NCBI GenBank assembly: GCA_963575745.1
Contig: CAUYUJ010015684.1
Location: 207,304-271,303 of the forward strand
DNA length: 64,000 nucleotides
Source of the DNA: Prorocentrum cordatum
Taxonomy: Eukaryota > Sar > Dinophyceae > Prorocentrales > Prorocentraceae
Direction of reading: 5' to 3'
This document shows, in pieces, positions 45,409-54,828 of this stretch (its first letter is position 1; every line of letters starts with the position of its first letter). A program made the position numbers and the translations under genes. The notes beneath the pieces are model-generated. The model worked only from the letters and a program-made list of their open reading frames with translations. It had not been told where the DNA came from and ran no database searches.

Positions 45409-46016
45409 GGCGATTACTTCTGGATCTCCGTCAACCTCGTCGTCCGACGCAGGTTGTTGGCAGTGCGAACGCGCGCTCGGCGGCGCTCAGCATCATCCCG
45501 AAGAACACGGTGGACAGCCTGCTGCAGAAGAGCCGCGCGCTCCGAGGGGCGCAGCTTCTCACCCGCAGCCTTCAGAGTCGCAGAAGCCGCGGAGCAGCAG
45601 CCATGGTGGTTGCGATACCAAGAAATCAAAGAACGAGTCGAAGTCTAGCATCCTGTACATCGTAACCGAGGAGCACGCCAGATTCCCGCAGGGGCGTCGG
45701 CGGGGTCGACTTCGAAGCGACACGTCCAGCCAGGCACTCGCTGTCCAAGGGCAGCAACACGCGCCAGATGATCAGCACGGCGCGTGGCATAGATCTTGGC
45801 ACGTACCCCAGGGGACTTGCTGATAGCAGAGAGGCGAGAGCGATGAGCAGCACCAGTGGAGCGGCAAGCCTCTAAGAGCTTACGCACGTCATCGCCATGA
45901 GACAGCAGATGAGCTCGTCGCGACGCTTCAGGGGCACGCCTGTCACACGAGAGCACGCACGGGCAGAGCGGGCACTTCCAATCCTTGAGCGTAAGACCCC
46001 AAATACCCAGATTATA
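45409..46016 (-). pseudogene. Zinc-finger C terminus of the ORF1/OTU frame and inter-ORF region
   Basis: After one TAA at 46017 the same reading frame continues as YNLGIWGLTLKDWKCPLCPC, then VLSCDRRAPEASRRAHLLSH (C-x2-C...H-x4-H), and ends at about 45645. A possible small frame (45414-45629) precedes the endonuclease start at 45408. The finger probably belongs to the protein encoded upstream, and the TAA is probably a nonsense mutation. Confidence 0.65.
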
Positions 46017-48025
46017 TTATTGAGTTCGCTGGTGTCGAGCTTCGCGCCGAGAGGCCCAGGACCGCATGATGCCCAGAGCACGAAGCTCAGCGACTCGCTC
46101 AGTACGTGTATTCGAACCCGCCGTGCCTGCCCATGTCGCGCACGAGGCAGCTACGCAGAAACGCTCAGGAGCACACGTGGCCCCATCTCCCAACCAGTAG
46201 CGCGGGCACCGAGAACACTTGACGCCGTGAGGGAGGAGCTCAGGAGAGCAACACCACGGAGTCGTACGTGCGATCCCACGGAGCTGAGTAGCCTTCTGGA
46301 GTCTGGCGGGGCCCCAGTCGATCGGCTGTGACTTCTGTAGTTCAGAATAATAAGCAGCAGGACGTTTGCGAGGGCATATGGCACGAGCACGTTGGACCTT
46401 GCTGTTGGTGAAGGTCGATGCAGCACCTGCCTGTTCGCCCTGAGCGAGCCGAACAGCCTCAGCGTTAGCACGAAGACACTGCAGTGCAAGGCCTGGCGCC
46501 TGCCGCCAAGAGACGGGGGGCCGAGGCGCGAGCGTAGCAGACCGCGTCGTCACCGCCCTCGCCCGCAACGTAGCAGTAGGGGCTCCACCCGAGCCCAAGG
46601 CGACCTGAGGTAGAGTCGCCACAGAAGGAGCGCCACGGGAAGCCGCCCCCAAGGTGCGCGCGGACGCTGGCCGAGCAGGAGGCGTCGGCGCGACTCGTGA
46701 GGATCTCGTCGTTGAAGGTGCTCCGCTGGAAGCCGCTCTCAACGTGCAGGCAGGAGCAGAGCCCGACGAGCGGCCACCGCCCTTGAAGGACCAGTCACGC
46801 AGGTGCTTGCCAGAGTCCAAGGCGCACTGATGACAAGGATCAACTTTTTCGATGTGCTGCCTGCGAGCAGGAGAGCAGGCAGGATCGGCATTATATTCAA
46901 AAGGTTCGTAATGTTTGTCACGGAATAGCATCCATATCAGTCCCTTCCCCTTCCCAATCACAACGGTAGGCTGGCTGGGACGAATGACCACAATCTTCAG
47001 AGCCCACTTGTCAGCAGCAGCAAGGAGATCAAGCTCTCCCATCCACGCGTCGGGCTTCCCAAAGGCGGCTAGGTAGGCCGTCCAGGACGCGCACGGCTTA
47101 CCTTTGGGGTCCATGCGGTCCCAGAGCGGCTCGAGGATAGCGGACTTCTTTTCCATGTGAGCAACAAGTTGAGCACGCAGAGCACCAGGTTCATGGGTAC
47201 TTTTCCAAGCCCGCTTGAACCAGCAACTCAAAGTATGAAAGCCACAAGCTCCATCAGTCGGAACGCTGACGCCCTTGAGGCCCAGAGCATCAAAGGCTTC
47301 CACACTCTTGGTACGATCATCGGCGGCAGGCGCACCAGCGCCCGCTTCAGAAGGAGCAGCAGCTGCATCAGGACTCATCTTCTGGCGCTTCGCAGTCGAA
47401 ACTTCCGTAGCAGTAAGGTCACTGGCAGCAATTGGCGCAGTCTTGTCCGTAGACGTCGCAGGAGGGCCCCAACGCATATCACTCGGCTTGAGATTTCTGG
47501 AACTCTTCGCCTTCGGAGGGGGGCGGAAGGGCTCGAAATTCACGTAATAGTCATGATCGTCACATGATGCACGTACCGTGGCCGCCACATTCGCACCTCC
47601 AGGGTTACAGCCACAGAAGATAAAGGAAGCCTGCCGGGAAGTTGCACGCCGCCGAACGGTGTTCAAGTCAATCTCAGGCCAGCCATTCTCTTTCAGCCAT
47701 TCACTGAAACCGGGGATCGTGATTGAGGGAGGCAAGCCAGAGACCTTCCAGGAAGTCGCATTCGTGCCGCCCACAGAAGCGGCATTGGAAAACGCCAAGC
47801 CCACACATGGTGAAGCCTGCTCTGCCAGCCCACGAGCGCGGGCAAGAAGATCAGGACCAGCTTCCCCGTCGAGACGCTTGACCCACTTGATTTGCCCAAC
47901 TGGGGGCGGAGGAGCACCATCTTGAGGAAGAAGGCGACAGAGAATACCAGCGAGGCCGGTGCCGCCTCCACAGTAGAGACATGCTGCGCTAACATGCGGA
48001 CATTGATAGAGATGATCTCCCCGTC
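46017..48025 (-). pseudogene. OTU-type cysteine protease domain of the non-LTR element
   Basis: The frame is open from about 48025; its first ATG-type start is at 47804. N-terminal part: CGGGTGLAGILCRLLPQDGA and WKVSGLPPSITIPGFSEWLK, the second resembling an RNA-binding segment found in dinoflagellate ORF1 proteins. The central OTU domain reads VSVPTDGACGFHTLSCWFKR (Asp-Gly-Ala-Cys, the OTU Asp and nucleophilic Cys), then ALKIVVIRPSQPTVVIGKGK and MLFRDKHYEPFEY (the late catalytic His). OTU domains cleave ubiquitin-type linkages; in mobile elements they may process the polyprotein, which is inference here. The C-terminal third has CHQC, CCSPELL and HGVKCSRCPRYW clusters, likely zinc binding. 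The frame is -1 to ORF1, with no canonical slippery heptamer that I could see. Confidence 0.75.
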
Positions 48026-49237
48026 TTCAGAACGTCGCGGGCTGAAGAGATCAACAGCTGCATCCTGAGGTAGGTGTAGCGTCCGTAGCCAATCCGTCGC
48101 CGCAACTTTAAAATTGGAGCTGTGCTTCTTCCACGTGGCACGTGTGACGAGGTCCTGGAAGCAAGCCAACCGCAGCACCTTCGTAGCCTGTGCCGTCGGC
48201 AGGGCCTTCCCCGCCTGAGGCTCCCACTTGAGATGGGGAGTCGTGGCACCAAACTGTCGGACAAAAAGGGGCGTCACCCGTAGGACTGCTTTCGAGCCCA
48301 GAGCAGGTGCACGAATTGGGACTGATCCATCAAGCTGCCTGTTCAGGACCACAGTGACCGCTGCGCCCTCAGGGAGCTGATAGCCCAAAAGTCCATCAGG
48401 ATAATGACTGACTACACCCACGACAAAATGTTGTTTCTTCTTAATCGTGAACAACTCATTGAATGCATCCGTCAAGAGCTTGCCGTGCCAGTGGTCATCC
48501 ACCAGCGTCGTGGGCGTGAAGGCGGACGCCTTGCGCACCACTGCCGCATAGTCTGTCTGGTCACCCAATTCAGTAGCTTGAGTTTTCTTAGCAGGAGAAG
48601 CCGATGCCTTAGCTTTAGCCTTCTTAGCAGGAGGAGCTTGAGCTTTCTTAGCAGGAGGAGCCGACTCAGAAAGCTTCCATGCAGCAGCAGCGGCAACAAG
48701 ACGTTGAAGTTGGTCTAATAACTGCGATGCTGTGATGGGAGGCTTGTCCACCTTCGGTGCCATAGCACGGTGAACAGTACGTTGAAGAGCGCCAAGCAGT
48801 CCATCCTCCTTCTTGCGCTCACGCTGGGCCCTCTTGCGCTTGGCCTTAGAGGGGCGCGACGCCGATGGAGCAGCCGAGGGAAGGGTAGCCGATGGCGTTG
48901 ACGAGGAATGGGCACCAAACTTCTCCAACAGGGCCTGCAAGCCCTGCAGCAGCTCCTTTTCCTTGGCCTTGGCGGCCCTGGAGTGTTGACCACCATCACC
49001 CCCACCACCACGCATCAAGGACCCGAGCCGTCGGCTAGATCCCAGAGAGCGTGACGGACGGCCCCACGAACGAGGCCAGGCCAGGTAGAACAGCACGACG
49101 GTCGTCATCACGACGAACACCCAGCACAGGATCTGCAGAGGCTCCAGAGACACCACTGCCGAGGCCCAGTCACAATACTCATATTGAGAGACTGCTGCCA
49201 GCCGTAGAATCCGATAGTACACAGACTCAGAAGACAT
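47960..49237 (-). pseudogene. ORF1 of the non-LTR element with a predicted membrane segment
   Basis: The first plausible ATG is at 49237 (MSSESVYYRILRLAAV). Residues about 30-55 (PLQILCWVFVVMTTVVLFYL) form a strongly hydrophobic helix, followed by a basic Arg/Ser stretch, an Ala-Lys-Glu helix (AAKAKEKELLQGLQALLEKF), KRKRAQRERKKEDG (nuclear-signal-like) and repeated (A/S)PPAKKA(Q/K)A units. The C-terminal part (HWHGKLLTDAFNELFTIKKK...VVLNRQLDGS...WLRTLHLPQDAAVDLFSPRR) is the ORF1 core and continues in the OTU frame after a -1 shift between about 48025 and 47950. ORF1 proteins bind element RNA; a transmembrane segment would be unusual. Confidence 0.65.
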
Positions 49238-49833
49238 AGCCACACCATCCCAGACCAGGAAGGGAGATGAGCACAGGCCTCCGCATAGCAGACATGCAGA
49301 GACACGCTGAGGTAGAAGTCCTCGGAGCAGGAGCTTACGAGGGCGGAGCCGCCACCGACGACGCAGGTCGGGAGCCCGTCCACCACGCACACGCCGAGCA
49401 GCAAGAATGCGCCGCCCGCTCTTCAAGAGATAGCCTCGCCGAAGACGAGATGAATCTGCATATCGATGAGCTGGCACCTGGAAGGTTGGAACCAGTCGTG
49501 CTCGCCATCTGCGAAAGAGCCCCATGCAGACGATGATGAGCACGCTCACGAGGAGGATATTAGGAGAGCTGTTTCCCCTCAAGCCACTCTCAAGCATGGA
49601 TACGAACATAATATGTATCCAACCCCAGACGGCATCCACAGATGGCCGCATAGTAGTAGATGTTGAAGATGTCATGAGCCCACTTGTGCAGGGAAGCAGG
49701 CTCATAATCACGAGGCTCCAGGCCAGGCTCGCAATCCCAGAAGTACGTGTAGTCGAGACTCTTGGCGTCCTCGTCAGACGAGGCCCCGCACTGCGCGTGT
49801 CCCTGAACGGGTCGGACGCGGTCTCCAGCAGGC
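49238..49833 (-). other. 5' region of the non-LTR element
   Basis: Lies between the target duplication and the proposed ORF1 start. Open frames exist but carry no recognised domain. It probably holds the 5' untranslated region and internal promoter, inferred from position. Confidence 0.5.
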
Positions 49834-49848
49834 AATTCACAAACGCAT
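49834..49848 (-). repeat. Target-site duplication, 5' copy
   Basis: AATTCACAAACGCAT on the plus strand, identical to 41370-41384, encoding the AFVN strand of the interrupted RRM. Confidence 0.9.
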
Positions 49849-50344
49849 ATCCGAAATTGCTCGCAGATGCGAAGTTCGTGGGAGGATACAAGAAGTCGAA
49901 CTGCTCCGCGAAGCCCTTGCTGTTAACCAGATCGACCAGCTCGTCACGGATGAGAGTGGTGGGCAGATTGCGCATCAATACCGTGGTCCGCTGGTCGGCG
50001 CTCGAGCCCATTTGATCGTACACCACTCTTGGGACAAAGGCAGCCGCCTTCGCGTTCAAGGGCGTGCGCAGACTGCCCGACTCCTGCCCAAAGAGCGCTA
50101 CATCCAGCTGTAAAGTCTGCACCTGCACGGGACACGTCGCTCCGCTGGAAAGCTCCGCAACGTCCCTGGCATCCTCGCAGATCCGGATCTCCTTTCTGAC
50201 CGATACACTGGAAAACAAGCACGACGAATCGATGCAATCGCTTGGCGTAGGTACATCACCAGGCGCGGTTGCCTTTATCATGAAGGACGCGTCTCGAGAC
50301 ATCGTGGCGTTCGAACAGGCGCACACCACGTTGTTCGGTACCGG
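49834..50344 (-). pseudogene. Mei2-like RRM gene, 5' part before the retrotransposon insertion
   Basis: The minus frame reads DQRTTVLMRNLPTTLIRDEL, VDLVNSKGFAEQFDFLYPPT, then NFASASNFGYAFVN, the first half of an RRM_2 domain (RTT-V-x-R-N-x-P...D-x-L...GF...YDF-x-Y-x-P-x-x-F...N-x-GYAF-x-N). It breaks exactly at the 15-bp duplication. Upstream, RC sequence CTCCTTTTTCAG followed by CCGGTACC is a good 3' splice site, so this is an internal exon starting at about 50344 and 5' exons are elsewhere. N-terminal exon residues (PNNVVCACSNATMSRDASF...) match no domain. The second half of the domain is at 41011-41384. Confidence 0.85.
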
Positions 50345-50449
50345 CTGAAAAAGGAGTTACCAAGCCGTGTGTTATGCTGTCGAGTGGGAAATGTGAGGTA
50401 TCACAGTGCACACGATTTGGACGTCGGGCCCAGCTGGTTGGAGCTAAAC

Positions 50450-50640
50450 TTGAGCCGAAATGGCTACGGAGACCTGTCGAGCTCTCTTGGAGGCCACTTG
50501 AAGCGCTCTTGGGAGCCTGCTGGGACCTGGGCGGAACCCCGGGAGCGGCCAAGAGGGGGGTGTCCAAGAAGGGGGGGTGCAGATCATGACCGGCGGCATG
50601 TGCGCGGCCCAGCGGGGGGGCCTGGGACGTAATGAAACAA
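50450..50640. repeat. Small dispersed GGCCACTTGGAG-type repeat
   Basis: Short stretch of the CTTGGxGGCC family; partly decayed. Confidence 0.5.
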
Positions 50641-50922
50641 GAAGAGGCGCCATAAAATCTGGGGAAATATCATGGCCCGCTCCATGATATCCACCCCCCC
50701 CTAGTCATCACCCCCCTCTTTTCCGCTCCCAGCGGGAACTGCCCGGGATCCTGCCGGGACCTTGCCGGGACTTGCGGGGGTGCTTCTCGTCCCGAGGCCC
50801 CCGGGGGCGGGCCCGCGCGCGCGAGCTAGAGATGTTGTGAACCACTTACCGGGGATCTCAGCACGCCCTTGGCCCGCTGGGCCAGCGAACTGAGACTCGG
50901 GTCCTCCGCTCGGGTGCTGCCT

Positions 50923-50974
50923 TGTATGTTGGGAGGGCGGGTGGGAGTGAGCCCACCCGCCCTCCCAACATACA
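50923..50974. repeat. Perfect 23-bp inverted repeat
   Basis: Arms 50923-50945 and 50952-50974 are exact reverse complements (TGTATGTTGGGAGGG...) around a 6-nt loop AGTGAG. Flanked on the right by a GATCGAGGA array. Confidence 0.95.
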
Positions 50975-51100
50975 TGGATCGAGAAGGATCGAAGATGGAC
51001 GAGGGTGGAGGATCGAGGAGAATCGAGGATCGAGGAGGATCGAAGATCGAGGAGGATCGAGGATCGAGGAGGATCGAAGAGGATCGAGGCCTGGACGAGA
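50975..51100. repeat. GGATCGAGGA minisatellite
   Basis: About ten units of GAGGATCGA(G/A) with register changes. Confidence 0.9.
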
Positions 51101-51234
51101 AGCCCACGGTGGCAAAACTGCACGTTCCTGGATGGGGCGGGCTGTCAGGCCCCCGTCGGCCTCCGCGGGCGATGGGTGGTCGATGCGTCCCACTCGGAGC
51201 CTGTCCCCAGCGTTGAGGCGGCCAGGGGGGCCGA

Positions 51235-51660
51235 ATCGAACTGAGAACCGATAGCCGTGACCGAACCGAACCGAGCCAGAACAAAACAGGAAGGAAAAGA
51301 AGCGAACCGACTTCTCTCAGAACCGAACCAGGGGGAACCGAACCGAACCAAAACCTGAACCGAATCGGAACCGGGTGGCCCTCGAACCGAACCGACATGA
51401 ACCGAACCGGACGTCCCAACCAAGCCCACACAGGACCGCAGACCGACGACCCCCCGTACCCAACCACCGTGGAAGACGACGAGGCGTGAGGCAGCCAGTG
51501 CCGAAGCTTGTGCCAATAACACGAAACGTTTGAACCGAACTGGCAACCGAACCGCCCAAACTGGACCATCTGAAACTGAACCGGCCGGTACGAACCGAAC
51601 TGGCCGATCGAAAGCGGCCCGAACGGCCAACCTGAACCGGTGGAACCGAACCGGTCCCCA
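51235..51660. repeat. Degenerate AACCGAACCG repeats
   Basis: Pentamer GAACC/AACCG clusters interspersed with less repetitive sequence. The 297-301 residue minus frames that cross this region (Arg, Phe, Gly, Ser rich) are compositional. Confidence 0.75.
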
Positions 51661-51900
51661 GGTGCCGCACTCGGAGACCCTGACGCCGCTCTAAGGGACC
51701 CCACGAAACGGCCCAAGAGGGCTCCAGGGCGGCGCAGGAGGGTTCAAGATGGCCCGAAGAAGGCCCCCAACAGGCTCCCCAAAGAGCTTCGCGACGCCCC
51801 CAAGAGACTCCCCAAAGAGCTTCGTTTCGCGACGCCCCCCGACAGAGGAGAGAGGAGTGAGGAGGCAGGGAGGAGGGAGGAGTCTGAAATGACTCTGGTA
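51661..51900. repeat. Dispersed CAAGAGGGCTCC repeat with CCCCAAAGAGCTTCG units
   Basis: CAAGAGGGC-family units, then two copies of CTCCCCAAAGAGCTTCGxxxCGACGCCCCC, and a GGAGGGAGG tract. Confidence 0.7.
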
Positions 51901-52124
51901 GGTCATATTGCATTAAATACCATGTCGAAGGACTACGATATGGGGTGTGGATGAATAAGATAGGATAGGATAAGATCGATGTAGTGATCTTTCCAGCACA
52001 TAGCGAATACCAAGTCAGGTATCCGGGCAAATAGGGCGCGCGTGCCTTGAGCCATAAGGCAGCGACGCGCAGGCTATACTCCCGATTCTCTATCACATCT
52101 CCCAAAGAGCTACCCTTAAAGTCG

Positions 52125-52150
52125 AAAAAAAAAAAAAAAAAAAAAAAAAA
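52125..52150 (+). repeat. A26 homopolymer
   Basis: Twenty-six A on the plus strand between a GATAGGATAGGATAAG-containing AT-richer block and GC-rich element sequence. It could be a retroposition tail on the plus strand, or simply a tract. Confidence 0.9.
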
Positions 52151-52280
52151 CGGAGAGTAAAGCCGCGCGGTCGCTAGGCTCTCGACAGGCGCGCAATTCT
52201 GTTTGCAAGGAAAACAATACACGCAGTCTGGTCAACCACCAGACTGAAGGGCGAGATTATTCGCCGGCGAGTTTCCTCGC

Positions 52281-52515
52281 AAAACTTTTCCACGCGCGCG
52301 CAGGATAGCCCCTCGGATATACAAGGGCTATCGGCCCGGCTAGAGGTAAGCCAAACAGGCTATCCCCCTCCGGGCAAAAGGGTATTAAGGCAAAGAGCCT
52401 GAACCAATCTGAGCAGGCTCGCTGCCAAGCGTGAAAGCATGGCTCGTTTTCGAGCAAGACAGAGGGCGCCCCCGCATTAGGCGCCCGTGCTGGCAAACTG
52501 GACCGCAGGGGCAAC
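52281..52515 (-). other. 3' untranslated/LTR-like region of the large copia-order element
   Basis: Follows the last pol codons. Besides family hairpins it has GATAGCCC...GGGCTATC (52303-52330) and GGGCGCC...GGCGCCC (52464-52486). Whether it is LTR is undetermined. Confidence 0.5.
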
Positions 52516-53160
52516 AAGGACAGACTAAAATTGATTCGACTTAGGTTTGATTTTGTCCTCGGGGCCCCGAAAGGGAACAAACTGCTTCACGTCATACTTA
52601 AATGACTGAGTGCCTGACATCACTTCCAAAAGCAGCTCCCGATCGATACTCCTTCGTATGCCCTTCTGCGGTCATGTCTCTTGTGTCACACCACTGTACG
52701 TTATGCACTATACCTATATCCATGAGCTCACGTAACCAGCTGATATGTCCCAGCAAAGAACGTTCCGTCGGTATCATAAGGTCTTTGCTGGATAACGATT
52801 TGTATACAGACTCAGCGTCTATAGTAAGGGATACTTTGATAGCTAGGCCTCCAACTTCACGCATATCTCGTAGCTGTCGCGGGGTAAGTGCTCCGGCCTT
52901 GAGCTCGTGGAGAGTGATGAGCGTGGGGTAGCATGCATCAAGATTATGTGCAGCTGCAAGTGCCTCAGCGGCATAACTGGACCTCACTTGCGGTCGGTGT
53001 GACTTGCATAGTCCGTCGCAAAGGTGGACGACGGATTTGCCTTGGGGCGAGTTTCCTCGCCGTAATACGTGAGCCCCACGAAGACCGTAGCCCTTGGTTT
53101 CATCGTCCTCCTCCCCGGTGAAATTCCGATACCCCGAATCACTATGTATGTCTACTTCAT
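52516..53160 (-). pseudogene. RNase H and pol C terminus, large copia-order element
   Basis: The open frame begins before its first ATG-like codon at 52987: it reads DIHSDSGYRNFTGEEDDETK (first Asp in HSDSGY), GLRGAHVLRRGNSPQGKSVV (a hairpin-encoded RGNSP), SHRPQVRSSYAAEALAAAHN (catalytic Glu), KVSLTIDAESVYKSL (Asp) and WCDTRDMTAEGHTK (last Asp strand). All four acidic positions are present. After RHSV the frame shifts and ends as KYDVKQFVPFRGPEDKIKPK, a conserved pol tail. It removes RNA from the RNA-DNA hybrid. Confidence 0.85.
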
Positions 53161-54592
53161 GCGTTTCGGGCTGCTGATCAGCTTTCGCGTCACAGCATTC
53201 AGTCGCCTGACTTGTAAGTTAGTGGGCTCTTGGATGTTCTGGAGAGATACCACATACACCATGAGCCAGACTTGAGTAGGAGGGGCATAGGCGAGAGCTC
53301 CTCGCAGGCTAACGAACATGTCGGTGATGAGTTTGGTAGCTTTGGCGTCTGCCGCTGCTCCCGTAAGCTCAGGATGCGTGATAGGACGTAGTTGTTTAAT
53401 AGACTCGTCCTGGTCCATGATCACATCCCCTTGTTCATTCTGCGTGTAGCGAACGGCGCAGTTCGCGTAAGAATGTTGAGCTTACATTTACCAAACACCT
53501 CCTCGACACGTTGTACATAGTCGTCTACGTTTTTTTCTCGAGGCCTGTCATAGTGATGTCGTCGACATGGTTTGCTGTTAACAGATCCTGACTGAATTCA
53601 AACTCAGGATCGTAGCTTGTCGGTGTAAGGCCTATAGCTCGCGTAGTCGCACGAAGCTCGAGGGAGAACGCTCTTGGGGCGTCCTTTGCACCCGTTCCTG
53701 GCTTGAGGCACCTGAGGCAGTGTCGGCTTTCATCATAAGAAGAGAAGCCTGGTAGGGTGCGAAGCACCTGGGCACTTCCTGGTGGAAGTGCGAAGCAAAC
53801 CATGCGAGCTTCCTCGCCGGTGGCATGAGCAAGTTCCTCATTTGTCAGTCCTTTGAGGAACGCTTTGTCGATGTCCATAAATGCTAAGATCCATTCTGGA
53901 TGACATGCCGCCTCACTTGCCAGAAGCCTCTGGGACTGTCTGCGGGCAGTCCCCGAGAAGGTTTCTACATCGAAAGCCTCCGTGTCCACGAATCCGCGGA
54001 GGACAAGTCTAAGACGGATAGTTTTAACATTCTCGGTGCCGATTTTCACAAACTTCGACTTGTATACATATCTGGATGTCATGATGTTGGAAGCTTTTGA
54101 TAGGTCATACATCTCAAAGCATCGGTTGTCAAGCCAGATCTTGAATTCGGTGTACAAGGCTTCACTAACCTCTTTAGGATGTGCTGCTATGTCGGCTTTG
54201 GTGAGTAGGTCGTCTTCCTTGACTACCACAGCACGTTTAGCAGCCGATGATACGTATACTCTCATCGTTGCGACCATGTTTGGTTCGAGCTGTGCAAGTT
54301 GGGTCTGGATCCAACACGATGTTTGACATTTCTGGCGTGAAACATAGCTCGACATAGGGACCGTGTTCATCACTGCCAAGAGAATAGCCCTCGTCAGGTG
54401 TAGTCGATCATAAAGAGACAAGACAGGGCTCTTGTAGTTCAGGCTCGTCCCCGAGCATCTCCGACACAACGGTATCTTCCTCGTCCACAGATGCTGAGAC
54501 CAAGACACATTGGTCGGGCAGCATGGTCGTTGGGACGCAGTAGAGATAGTCGTCGATAACCGTTGTGGGATGAAGGCCCATACGTAACTCAT
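53152..54592 (-). pseudogene. Reverse transcriptase, large copia-order element
   Basis: The 53525-54592 frame gives RVYVSSAAKRAVVVKEDDLL, ALYTEFKIWLDNRCFEM, RYVYKSKFVKIGTENVKTIR, then LRLVLRGFVDTEAFD (the copia RT opening), AFMDIDKAFLKGLTNEEL (palm Asp), CLKPGTGAKDAPRAFSLELR and LLTANHVDDITMTG (catalytic HVDD, both Asp kept). The first 90 or so residues of this frame are a shadow of an acidic linker read in another phase (54408-54746, MDTPSGGPDQPGDRPP...). After a shift at 53525 the thumb/connection continues at 53152-53424 (SIKQLRPITHPELTGAAADA...APPTQVWLMVYVVSLQNIQE). The polymerase motifs look intact although the frame is broken. Confidence 0.87.
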
Positions 54593-54828
54593 CGTACCAC
54601 TCCTCCATCATCATAGCCTCGATGTCGGGTTCCTCGCTTTCTTCGCAGATTGTAGACAGGCGACCTTCACTTGGTGATGAAACACCTGGGGTGTCTGGAG
54701 GAGGCCTGTCTCCAGGCTGGTCGGGCCCTCCAGACGGTGTGTCCAAGTGTTGATACTTGGCAAGGTCGTCATGAAATCCTAGGGAAGGAACTTGCGACGT
54801 CAGGCACTGGATGAGTCTGGAGCGAGTG

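Larger units (their letters stand above)
41385..49833 (-). mobile_element. Full-length non-LTR retrotransposon with OTU, APE, RT and RNase H domains
   Basis: 8,449 bp between two 15-bp direct duplications, inserted in the RRM_2 coding sequence of the flanking gene. Sense order: 5' region (49833-49238), ORF1 with a hydrophobic segment and basic region, an RNA-binding-like segment, an OTU-type protease, Cys/His clusters, APE endonuclease, RT with a C-C-H-C finger, and RNase H. There is no poly(A) tail; the 3' end runs ...GATCATTTCCAGCC into the duplication. At least four frameshifts, one in-frame stop and changed catalytic residues indicate a dead copy, though a T7 run at one shift could be assembly error. 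Confidence 0.88.

Noticed and set aside
47950-48025. Programmed -1 frameshift between ORF1 and the OTU frame
   Set aside because: The overlap and direction would suit it, but no X-XXY-YYZ heptamer is present in the ORF1 phase; an indel is simpler.
52125-52150. A26 as the poly(A) tail of the large copia-order element
   Set aside because: It is on the plus strand while the element reads on the minus strand, and LTR elements do not end in genomic poly(A).
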